Source: DATBLZ01 sp036555065 (lineage in GTDB: Bacteria; Pseudomonadota; Gammaproteobacteria; Steroidobacterales; Rariloculaceae). Taken from it: DNA of 5,225 nucleotides. Below the pieces are notes generated by a model. The model did no database searches and had not been told where the DNA came from. It saw only the letters and a program-made list of their open reading frames with translations. Both the position numbers and the translations under genes were made by a program. Location of the stretch: assembly GCA_036555065.1 (NCBI GenBank), contig DATBLZ010000143.1, positions 1-5,225 on the forward strand, written 5' to 3'. This document shows, piece after piece, positions 1 through 5,225 of the stretch (position 1 is the first letter of the stretch; each line of letters begins with the position of its first letter).

Positions 1-1
1 C

Positions 2-784
2 TATCGGAATATCGTCTTTCCGAGGGGCAAGTACACATTGTATTTCGGCGCTCGGCCGCAGCGATTCGAAGGCGAGGCGATCGAGGTGCCGTCGGCGTTG
101 TCCGTGGTCATCGCGCGCGTCGAGGTGCGCGACGAGAACGATCCCGACGATGTCGCAGCCGCCAAGGAACTCTTCGCCGGACTCCGAATCAACGGCGCGC
201 AACCTAACGAGTTTCCGCAGGTCGACCTGCTGAGCGTGTTTTCGCCGGACGTCGTTGCGGAGGCGCAACGGCGCATGGACGAGGTCTTCGCGACGGTGCC
301 GTTCAGCAGGACCGTCGTCGGTCCCGGCCGGGAGCCGGGACGGGATGTGCCGTACCTCTACCACGCCGCAGGCACGAAGGGCGGCTGGGGCGGACCCGAT
401 CCGACGCACAGCGCGTTTGAGGCCATCTATTTCGACGCAGCAGGAAACGAAATGCGCGGCGGCAACGGGACCTACTCGGTGACGACGACAGCGCCGCCCG
501 TCGACGCCTTCTGGTCGGTTACCGTGTATGACACGGAACGCGGCGGCTTCCTGCACCCGAACGCTGCTGATCGTTACCACTTCAATGACACGACCGCGGT
601 CAGAAACGCCAACGGCACAGTGACGTTCGTCTTCAAACGGGCTTGCGAGGGCTCCGATCTGAACTGCCTCGAGGTGCCGGGCGGCCGATTCGATATCGTG
701 GCCAGGTATTACTTGCCGCGCGAAGAGATCGTCTCAGGCGCATGGGCGTTTCCGAGAATTACGCTCGCGGCGCCGGACCGCTGA
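2..784 (+). CDS. DUF1254/DUF1214 domain protein, 5'-truncated by window edge
   Basis: This is the C-terminal 260 residues of a DUF1254-DUF1214 two-domain protein. The frame is open to the left edge, so the true start lies outside; an in-frame TTG at 38 is only an internal Leu codon. Visible residues 1-60 or so look like the end of the DUF1254 domain. Residues from about 140 to the end match DUF1214: an AFWSVTVYD segment (around residues 169-177), a DRYHF strand, and a C-terminal GGRFDIVARYYLP...GAWAFPRI block. The family is widespread, often secreted or periplasmic, and has no established biochemical role; any signal peptide would lie off-window. Oddity: the family's usual NWLP-like tip reads NCLEVP here, with Cys222 in the Trp position and a second Cys at 215, so a disulfide is possible. 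The stop (TGA) is one base from the convergent stop of the next gene. Family assignment is firm; function is unknown. Confidence 0.88.
   Translation, partial: YRNIVFPRGKYTLYFGARPQRFEGEAIEVPSALSVVIARVEVRDENDPDDVAAAKELFAGLRINGAQPNEFPQVDLLSVFSPDVVAEAQRRMDEVFATVPFSRTVVGPGREPGRDVPYLYHAAGTKGGWGGPDPTHSAFEAIYFDAAGNEMRGGNGTYSVTTTAPPVDAFWSVTVYDTERGGFLHPNAADRYHFNDTTAVRNANGTVTFVFKRACEGSDLNCLEVPGGRFDIVARYYLPREEIVSGAWAFPRITLAAPDR
321..341. repeat. Perfect 8-bp inverted repeat inside the DUF1254 gene
   Basis: GTCCCGGC (321-328) and GCCGGGAC (334-341) are exact reverse complements around a 5-base centre, giving a very GC-rich potential hairpin. It lies in codons for the VGPGREPGRD stretch. No T-run follows, so it is not an intrinsic terminator. 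Such repeats arise by chance in Gly/Pro/Arg-rich GC-rich coding DNA, so biological meaning is doubtful. Confidence 0.3.
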
Positions 785-785
785 G

Positions 786-1271
786 CTAAAGACTGTTCAG
801 GTTTTCATCGCGCAAGCCGACGAGCACGGCTTCGCCCGTCGCAGCGCTCAGCCTGAACTCGCCGTAGCGCGCCGTCGCGTAGCGGTCGGCCGTGCCCTCG
901 GCGAAGAAGTAGGCGTTCGTCCCGAGCCAAACTTGTTCAAAGCCGAGAATGTGGAAGCGCATTCGTAGCCCGGTGTCGTTCGCCGAGCCGAGCGTCGCAA
1001 CGCGGCGGTCGTCCAAGGCGAGCGGGGCGGTGCGCTCGCTGTCCGCGAGAGTGCCGGCCAGGCGTGCTGCCGCGATCTCTCCCGTGAGACGGAACCGCAA
1101 CGCCAGGTAGTCGCCTTGCATCAGCGAGCGCGGATCGACGGGCGCGAGCTCGAGGTAAACGGTTTCTCCGGAGCGAATGGTCTCTTCTTTGCCGTAGATC
1201 GAGTAATTCACGGCGCCGAGCACGATGAGGAGACCCGCTACTGCGACGATACGCGTGACGCTGGCGCTCAT
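786..1271 (-). CDS. GDYXXLXY domain membrane-anchored protein
   Basis: A 161-residue protein and the last gene of the three-gene operon. Residues 7-25 form one hydrophobic segment, probably an uncleaved membrane anchor; the remainder is probably periplasmic. The family signature is clear: LELAPVDPRSLMQ followed by GDYLALRF (53-60), with Phe replacing the final Tyr of GDYxxLxY, then a C-terminal YGEFRLSAATGEAVLVGLRDE block (136-156). Length is normal for the family. The ATG at 1271 is chosen because it overlaps the DUF4401 stop in an ATGA arrangement, has GGGGAG six bases upstream, and opens directly on the anchor; the frame stays open upstream to 1661 only as a shadow of the DUF4401 gene. The family usually occurs beside DUF2157/DUF4401 proteins, as here. 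No biochemical function is known to me. A partner or regulatory subunit of the two polytopic proteins is an inference. Confidence 0.92.
   Translation of the reverse strand: MSASVTRIVAVAGLLIVLGAVNYSIYGKEETIRSGETVYLELAPVDPRSLMQGDYLALRFRLTGEIAAARLAGTLADSERTAPLALDDRRVATLGSANDTGLRMRFHILGFEQVWLGTNAYFFAEGTADRYATARYGEFRLSAATGEAVLVGLRDENLNSL
1268..1271 (-). other. ATGA start/stop overlap, DUF4401 to GDYXXLXY
   Basis: On the minus strand the TGA stop of the DUF4401 gene (1270-1268) shares bases with the ATG of the next gene (1271-1269). A 4-base overlap of this form is the usual signature of translational coupling by terminating ribosomes, and it fixes the downstream start. Confidence 0.85.
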
Positions 1272-2266
1272 TGTGGGCTCCCCGGCGACCGTGCGGGTCG
1301 GCGTCCGAAACCCCACGCGGCGAGCAGAAGCGCAACGCCGACTGCGAGCATGATCATGGACTTGACGACGAGCGTCGTGCCGAGCAGGTAATAGAATTGC
1401 ATGACGTGCAGAAGCCCGCCTGCGATCGCGAATCCGACGAGCGCGCGACTTTGCAGGCGATAGGCACAAACCGCGGCGAACAACGACGTAGCCGCGCCGA
1501 GTAGCGGCCACAGCACGAGCCAGTTGACGTACGTCTCTCGGGGCGGCGACCAGAAAACGAGGCTCCCGAGCGGCTCCGATGCCCACGTCGCGATCGCAAG
1601 CGCCATGAGGAGACCGGTCAGTGCCGTGCGCGCGAGCCTCTGCCCCGCGCCGGCCATCCACCGCGCCTCGAATGCGATCAGCGCTTCCGCCCCGGCAATC
1701 AGCGGCGCCCAGATCACGAGCCAGCTCACGAGCGCGAGCCCGAGGGGGACCTCTCTGCTCACGTCGCTGAGCAGCGTCTCACCCCAGAGCGCGAAACGAA
1801 TCGCGAGTGCCCACGCGATGCACGCGAAGAACGCGGCGAGCACCTTGGCCATGCGATTGGGCATCGCGGCCAAGAGCACCACTTGCATCAAAGTCACGAG
1901 CGCTGCTGTTGCGGCCGCCGACTCTGTCGAGTCCGCCGCGGCCCACGCGAGCGCGAGCTGACCCGCGATCGAGAGCGCGAGCGCGAGCTGGTCGAAAAAT
2001 GCGCTGCGGCCGGCCGCGTAGAGGCCGAATCCGGCGCCGAGCATCACGAGGCCCGCAAAAGCAAAGCCGCCGGGAGTTTCGGGCGTGAAGAGCGCGCCCA
2101 CGAAGGCCAACGCGAAGAGCCCGGCGAGCCAGCCCGCGGCGCCGAGTATCACGCTGATGTACCACGGCCGATCGTCGGCCGGCTCGGCAAGCGGGGCCTT
2201 GCGGCGAATGAGGTTACGCTCGACGAGCGCGTCGATGAGCTCATCGAGCGAAAGCGCGCGCCTCAT
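1268..2266 (-). CDS. DUF4401 domain polytopic membrane protein
   Basis: A 332-residue integral membrane protein, second gene of the operon. A short soluble N-terminus (MRRALSLDELIDALVERNLI) leads to a PWYISVILGAAGWLAGL segment (34-50), typical of the start of the DUF4401 domain. About nine or ten hydrophobic spans follow, roughly at 38-60, 66-86, 91-110, 117-135, 138-158, 174-198, 213-230, 246-267 and 275-320. The C-terminal FYYLLGTTLVVKSMIML segment (291-307) is also typical of the family. The ATG at 2266 is preferred over the in-frame ATG at 2290 because it makes an ATGA overlap with the DUF2157 stop and begins at the conserved helix; the longer form would add eight basic residues. The Shine-Dalgarno sequence upstream is weak, consistent with translational coupling. 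Function is unknown. Direct association with the DUF2157 protein encoded upstream is inferred from linkage. Confidence 0.9.
   Translation of the reverse strand: MRRALSLDELIDALVERNLIRRKAPLAEPADDRPWYISVILGAAGWLAGLFALAFVGALFTPETPGGFAFAGLVMLGAGFGLYAAGRSAFFDQLALALSIAGQLALAWAAADSTESAAATAALVTLMQVVLLAAMPNRMAKVLAAFFACIAWALAIRFALWGETLLSDVSREVPLGLALVSWLVIWAPLIAGAEALIAFEARWMAGAGQRLARTALTGLLMALAIATWASEPLGSLVFWSPPRETYVNWLVLWPLLGAATSLFAAVCAYRLQSRALVGFAIAGGLLHVMQFYYLLGTTLVVKSMIMLAVGVALLLAAWGFGRRPARSPGSPQ
1278..1283 (-). promoter_or_regulatory. Ribosome binding site for the GDYXXLXY gene
   Basis: GGGGAG on the minus strand lies six bases before the ATG at 1271, inside the last codons of the DUF4401 gene. It is the best Shine-Dalgarno match among the operon's three starts and suggests independent initiation in addition to coupling. 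Confidence 0.55.
2263..2266 (-). other. ATGA start/stop overlap, DUF2157 to DUF4401
   Basis: The TGA stop of the DUF2157 gene (2265-2263) and the ATG of the DUF4401 gene (2266-2264) overlap by four bases. No strong Shine-Dalgarno sequence precedes this ATG (GCGGACGAACG lies directly upstream), so re-initiation by ribosomes finishing DUF2157 is the likely mode of translation. Confidence 0.8.
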
Positions 2267-3279
2267 CGTTCGTCCGCCGCGGCGCGCCATGCGCGCACGA
2301 CGCCCATGAGCAGCCGTCCGCCAACCGTCGAGCTCACGATGAGCCAGAGCGAGAGCAAGAAGAACACGCCGATCTCATCGAAATCGAGAAATTGGCCGAG
2401 CGCCGTCGTCGTGAGCACGATGAGGCAGCCGGTGATCAGCGCGAGCGGGAACACGTCGCGGCGTCGGCGTGCCGCAAACACCGCGATCGCCGCGAGGAGA
2501 CCGAGTAGCACGAGTAGAGTGAATGCGTCGGAGGAATTGTTGGTGAAGTCCGGATCGCTGCCGACGATTGCGAAGATGCCGGCCCATGTGCCGTAGGCGA
2601 AGGCCCAGGCCAGCGCGAACCGGCCGAGCCACGCGGGCGCGAGCGCCGCCCAGCGCCCGTTTTGCAGACGCCCGCTCGCCAGCCACAGCACGACGTTCAC
2701 GATCATCGGCACGAGCAGAAGCGCCGAGCCCTGCGAACCCAATGCGCGGAGCAGGAACCACAGCCAGCCGCTCTGCGGTTGCCACGAGAAATAGAGCGAC
2801 AGCGCCATATTGAGCACGAGTACCCAGGCCGCCCACGTGACGCTCCACTGTCCCGCGAGCGCGAAGAGCACGCCCAAGAGCGTCCACGTGAGGAAGAGCT
2901 CGTAGACATCGGCGCCGGTCTGATACGTCTGGCCGAAGAGCGCAAGCAAGGCGCCCGTCGCAATGAACGCAAGCAGCAACGCGTAGCGGCCGAGCGCGAC
3001 CGGCGGCGGCTTCCAAAGTGCGCCCACGACGCAGAGCACGAGCACGACTTCGACGAGAACAAAGCGGCCGCGCACGGCGAGCGCTTCCCAGTTGGCGGCA
3101 ATGAAGAACACGAGGCCCGCGGCCAGCGACAAGACGCCTGCGAGTTTGAGCAGGCGGACGGCAAAGGCCGCAAGATCGGCCCGTGACGGCCGCGCCCCTG
3201 CGAGCTCGAGCGCCGCCTCGACGCTTCCGTGGGGCAGCTCGTAATGGGCGACGAATGCGTCGAGCTCTTTGCGGTTCAT
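2263..3279 (-). CDS. DUF2157 domain polytopic membrane protein
   Basis: A 338-residue integral membrane protein, first gene of the operon. Residues 1-40 form a soluble helical region (MNRKELDAFVAHYELPHGS, then ELAGARPSRADLAAF). About ten hydrophobic spans follow, beginning near 46-62. DUF2157 hallmarks are GLVFFIAANWEAL (55-67) and GQTYQTGADVYELFLTW (116-132), a conserved polar patch at the edge of a membrane span. The C-terminal third carries a short RRRR loop (271-274) before two final spans. The ATG at 3279 is preferred over the in-frame ATG at 3324: MNRKELDAF is the family-like beginning, GAGGG lies just upstream, and the longer form would add a Cys-containing leader and overlap the divergent gene's start codon. 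Its promoter must lie in the 43-base divergent gap or in the start of the acetyltransferase gene. No function is established for the family; roles in envelope maintenance or sensing are guesses. Confidence 0.9.
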   Translation of the reverse strand: MNRKELDAFVAHYELPHGSVEAALELAGARPSRADLAAFAVRLLKLAGVLSLAAGLVFFIAANWEALAVRGRFVLVEVVLVLCVVGALWKPPPVALGRYALLLAFIATGALLALFGQTYQTGADVYELFLTWTLLGVLFALAGQWSVTWAAWVLVLNMALSLYFSWQPQSGWLWFLLRALGSQGSALLLVPMIVNVVLWLASGRLQNGRWAALAPAWLGRFALAWAFAYGTWAGIFAIVGSDPDFTNNSSDAFTLLVLLGLLAAIAVFAARRRRDVFPLALITGCLIVLTTTALGQFLDFDEIGVFFLLSLWLIVSSTVGGRLLMGVVRAWRAAADER

Positions 3280-3282
3280 AAG

Positions 3283-3287
3283 CCCTC
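3283..3287 (-). promoter_or_regulatory. Ribosome binding site supporting the 3279 start
   Basis: GAGGG on the minus strand, three bases before the ATG at 3279. The spacing is short, so it is a modest site, but the alternative ATG at 3324 lacks anything better. It therefore favours the shorter DUF2157 protein. Confidence 0.4.
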
Positions 3288-3308
3288 GTGCCGAGGCCCC
3301 AACACTGC

Positions 3309-3314
3309 AACAAT
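3309..3314 (+). promoter_or_regulatory. Possible -10 element for the acetyltransferase gene
   Basis: AACAAT matches TATAAT at 4 of 6 positions and ends eight bases before the ATG at 3323. Together with the absence of any Shine-Dalgarno sequence (the upstream bases are TAGAACCCC), this would fit a leaderless or nearly leaderless transcript. No convincing -35 box lies about 17 bases upstream. It overlaps the candidate -10 of the opposite strand, so the two directions might compete. Speculative. Confidence 0.18.
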
Positions 3315-3338
3315 AGAACCCCATGATTCGCGCCGCAA
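3310..3338 (-). promoter_or_regulatory. Candidate promoter of the DUF2157 operon
   Basis: On the minus strand TTGCGG (3338-3333) and TATTGT (3315-3310) are separated by exactly 17 bases. They match the sigma-70 consensus at 3 of 6 and 4 of 6 positions. Transcription would start near 3303, leaving a leader of roughly 24 bases before the ATG at 3279. The -35 box would lie inside the first codons of the divergent acetyltransferase gene, and the -10 region overlaps any plus-strand promoter. This is a pattern match only; weak matches occur by chance. Confidence 0.3.
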
Positions 3339-3805
3339 CTGCCGCCGATGCCGCCGCGATCGTGGCGATCTACAACTACTACATCAAGAATACGACCGTC
3401 ACGTTCGAGGAAACGCCGCTCGCGGCCGCCGATATGGCGCAGCGTATCGCGACCGTGACTGCCGATTTCCCTTGGCTCGTGCTCGAACGCGACGCGCGCG
3501 TCGTCGGTTACGCATACGCTTCGCGTTTCCACGCGCGCAGCGCGTACCGGTTTACCGTCGAGACGACTGTTTACGTCGCTCACGACGCGCACCGCGGCCG
3601 CGTCGGCACCGAGCTTTACGGCGCATTGATCGAGCGCCTGCGCACGCAGCAGCTCCACCGCGCGCTCGGCGTGATTGCGCTGCCGAACGCGGCAAGCGTG
3701 AGCCTGCACGAGAAGCTCGGGTTCCGTAAAGTCGGCGAGACTGAGGAAGTCGGCTGGAAGTTCGGCCGCTGGATCAACGTCGGCTATTGGCAGCTGGCGT
3801 TATAG
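3323..3805 (+). CDS. GNAT N-acetyltransferase, phosphinothricin/methionine-sulfone type
   Basis: A 160-residue, full-length single-domain GNAT enzyme of the Pat/Bar/MnaT group, which transfers acetyl from acetyl-CoA to the amino group of amino-acid analogues such as phosphinothricin, methionine sulfone or methionine sulfoximine. Family landmarks run in order: MIRAATAADAAAIVAIYNYY (1-20), NTTVTFEETPL (23-33), FPWLVLE (49-55), VVGYAYAS (60-67), AYRFTVETTVYV (74-85), VIALPNAASVSLHEKLGF (117-134) and EVGWKFGRWINVGYWQL (142-158). The start is secure from the N-terminal match. Oddity: where relatives carry R/Q-x-x-G-x-G for the CoA pyrophosphate, this protein reads H90-R-G-R-V-G95, with Arg at the first glycine position. 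No Shine-Dalgarno sequence is visible. The gene is divergent from the DUF2157 operon and convergent with slt; neither neighbour hints at a substrate. Cytosolic; natural substrate unknown. Confidence 0.93.
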   Translation: MIRAATAADAAAIVAIYNYYIKNTTVTFEETPLAAADMAQRIATVTADFPWLVLERDARVVGYAYASRFHARSAYRFTVETTVYVAHDAHRGRVGTELYGALIERLRTQQLHRALGVIALPNAASVSLHEKLGFRKVGETEEVGWKFGRWINVGYWQLAL

Positions 3806-3812
3806 ACAGCCG

Positions 3813-5225
3813 CTACTTGCCGATCTTCTCGAGCCAGCTCCGCGGGTGTTGCGCGCGTCCGGTCTCGAGCCACGCGAACACGAGGCTGTGCCAGAGCACG
3901 CGGCGCACGTAGGCGCGCGTCTCGTCGTAGGGAATGTTCTCGATCCAGACATCGCTGTCGATGGGCTTCGGGGGCAACCAGCGCGCGGCCGCGGCGTCCC
4001 CGGCGTTGTAGGCGCCGAGAGCGGCCGGCAACTCGGCGTCGAACTGCACGAGCAAATCGGCGAGGTGCGCGGCGCCGAGCGTAATTCCTACGTCGGCATC
4101 GAATAGATCCGTGCGTTTCGGCACGGGCAGCTGCCAGCGCTGCGCGGTCGCGCGCGCCGTCGTATACGAGAGCTGCGCGACGCCGAGCGCGCCGGCCGGC
4201 GAAGCGACGTCGGGGCGAAACAGGCTCTCCTGACGCAGCATCCCGTAGAGCAACGCGCGGTCGACATCGGTGAGCTTCACAGCGGCGACGATCTCATCGT
4301 GATAGGGCCGCGGATAGAGAAGCTCGTAGTCGTTGAAGATGCCGAAGCTCGTCGCGGTCGCGACGGCGACGTCGTAGAGCTCCCAGCGCGCTGCGAGATG
4401 AATCGCTTGCGGGCGCGCGTCTTCCGGGAGCTCCGCGTAACCGTACTGCCACTCGACCGTCGCGAGATTGCGCAGACCCACGAGGCTGAGCTCGCGCGCG
4501 CGTTGGAACGGGGCGCGCATGGCGATCGCATCGATCGCCGCGGCATCGGGCGGGAACGGCATCTGCCGCGGCTCGACGCGTTTTCCGAGGCGCGTTGCCG
4601 CCATCGCCGAATAGTAGTTGTCCGTATCGAGAATCGCGCCGTACTCCGCCTCGGCGTCCGCTTGCAGCCCGCGCCCAGCCGCGGCGCGTGCTGCCCAATA
4701 CCGCCATGCGACCTGCGCACGGACGGGCTCCGACATCGCCGCGATGACCGCGGCAACGAGCTCCCAGTCGCCGGCCCACATTGCCGCACGCGCCTGCCAT
4801 GCGCGCGCGGTATCGTCGAGCGCCGGTTCAGGAACGCGCGCGAAATAGTCGAGCGCTTCGGACCGACGGTCCCATGCGAGCCCCAACGCGAGCCCAAGCG
4901 AAAGCTCGGCGGCTTCCGCCTCGCTTCCGGCGCGTGCGGCCACCGCGGCAAAGCGGTCGAGCGCCGCGTCGGGCGCAACGCGCGCGAGCTGTGCAAAGCC
5001 GTCGCGCACGGCAGCGATGTCGGCACTCCGTTCCGGGCTCGCGAGCCAGGCGTCGAGCGTCGGCGCGGGTCGGTCGATGAAATCGGCGCGCTCGATCAGG
5101 CGGCTTGCGCGCTCCGGCGGCAAGCGACGCGTGATCGTGCGCGCGAACCCGGTTTCGCCGTTGTCGAGCAAGAGCCCGACGCGCTGCTCGATGAGCTCGT
5201 TCGTCATGGCGCCCTGGGCGCGCAG
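3813..5225 (-). CDS. slt: Soluble lytic murein transglycosylase (Slt), 5'-truncated by window edge
   Basis: This is the C-terminal 470 residues of an Slt70-type lytic transglycosylase, a periplasmic enzyme that cleaves the MurNAc-GlcNAc bond of peptidoglycan and leaves 1,6-anhydroMurNAc ends. The frame is open through the right edge (LRAQGA precedes the ATG at 5207). That Met is probably internal: there is no signal peptide after it, and family members are usually around 600 or more residues. In fragment numbering, an alpha-helical superhelix with WRYWAARAA (174-182) and a YYSAMAATRLG linker (204-214) precede the catalytic domain. The SLT domain spans about 320-430, with likely catalytic Glu333 in RQES (codon 4229-4227), GALGVAQLSYTTA, the AYNAG motif (405-409), and IPYDETRAYVRRVL (431-444). 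Oddity: GVAQLSY replaces the usual GLMQLMP, although the Gln is retained. The gene ends seven bases from the convergent acetyltransferase gene. Identification is firm. Confidence 0.93.
   Translation of the reverse strand: MRAQGAMTNELIEQRVGLLLDNGETGFARTITRRLPPERASRLIERADFIDRPAPTLDAWLASPERSADIAAVRDGFAQLARVAPDAALDRFAAVAARAGSEAEAAELSLGLALGLAWDRRSEALDYFARVPEPALDDTARAWQARAAMWAGDWELVAAVIAAMSEPVRAQVAWRYWAARAAAGRGLQADAEAEYGAILDTDNYYSAMAATRLGKRVEPRQMPFPPDAAAIDAIAMRAPFQRARELSLVGLRNLATVEWQYGYAELPEDARPQAIHLAARWELYDVAVATATSFGIFNDYELLYPRPYHDEIVAAVKLTDVDRALLYGMLRQESLFRPDVASPAGALGVAQLSYTTARATAQRWQLPVPKRTDLFDADVGITLGAAHLADLLVQFDAELPAALGAYNAGDAAAARWLPPKPIDSDVWIENIPYDETRAYVRRVLWHSLVFAWLETGRAQHPRSWLEKIGK

Noticed and set aside
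781..805. Possible terminator CTGA...TCAG followed by GTTTT
   Set aside because: The stem has only four base pairs and a 12-base loop, too weak for an intrinsic terminator.
1272..1661. 130-residue N-terminal extension of the GDYXXLXY protein
   Set aside because: The extension is an out-of-frame reading of the DUF4401 gene and is Arg-rich. The ATG at 1271 has the ATGA overlap, a good ribosome site and a membrane anchor immediately after it.
1947..1990. Direct repeat of GCGAGCGCGAGCTG (1947-1960 and 1977-1990)
   Set aside because: It encodes the repeated QLALA segments of DUF4401 membrane spans, so codon bias plus a Leu/Ala-rich helix explains it. It is not a mobile or regulatory repeat.
1883..2596. 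237-codon open frame on the plus strand antisense to the DUF4401 and DUF2157 genes
   Set aside because: Low-complexity Arg/Glu/Ala composition, no family resemblance, and complementary to well-supported membrane-protein genes.
3280..3324. 15-residue longer start for the DUF2157 protein (MGFYCC...)
   Set aside because: It would overlap the divergent gene's start codon, and homologue-like sequence begins at MNRKELDAF. It cannot be fully excluded without transcript data.
2375..3709. 444-codon open frame on the minus strand crossing the DUF2157 and acetyltransferase genes
   Set aside because: It is Arg/Ala-rich with no recognisable domain, overlaps two genes with clear family matches in other frames, and is typical of shadow frames in GC-rich DNA.
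3781..3812. Inverted CGGCT/AGCCG at the acetyltransferase-slt junction
   Set aside because: A five-base stem with a 22-base loop and no adjacent T-run is not credible as a terminator.
5205..5207. ATG at 5207 as the start of the transglycosylase
   Set aside because: The frame remains open to the window edge, no signal peptide follows, and the family has a longer N-terminal superhelical region. The gene is better read as partial.

Overview
The window is a dense, GC-rich bacterial chromosome segment (about two thirds G+C by eye) holding six protein-coding genes. No RNA genes, insertion sequences, CRISPR arrays or long non-coding stretches are visible. The gene content (a Slt-type lytic transglycosylase, a DUF2157/DUF4401/GDYXXLXY membrane trio, a Pat/MnaT-type acetyltransferase and a DUF1254/DUF1214 protein) and the base composition suggest a GC-rich proteobacterium. 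A gammaproteobacterium related to Xanthomonadales or its neighbours is most likely, but this is inference from family resemblance and not from a marker gene.

Layout, left to right. (1) Positions 2-784, plus strand: the C-terminal part of a DUF1254/DUF1214 protein that runs in from beyond the left edge. (2) Positions 786-3279, minus strand: a three-gene operon read right to left, DUF2157 membrane protein, then DUF4401 membrane protein, then GDYXXLXY-domain protein. Both internal junctions are 4-base ATGA overlaps. (3) A 43-base divergent intergenic region (3280-3322), the only place in the window where a promoter for the operon and for the next gene can sit. (4) Positions 3323-3805, plus strand: a GNAT acetyltransferase of the phosphinothricin/methionine-sulfone type. 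(5) Positions 3813-5225, minus strand: the C-terminal 470 residues of a soluble lytic murein transglycosylase that continues past the right edge.

How the genes work together. The minus-strand trio is clearly one translational unit and probably encodes one membrane assembly: two polytopic proteins plus a single-span protein with a periplasmic domain. The families tend to travel together, but to my knowledge no function is established, so this is the best candidate here for an undescribed system. The other three genes are separate transcription units with no evident link to it. Both convergent junctions are extremely tight (1 and 7 bases between stop codons) with no recognisable terminator. Two protein-level oddities stand out: a rearranged acetyl-CoA loop in the acetyltransferase and a non-canonical version of the GLMQ motif in the transglycosylase.
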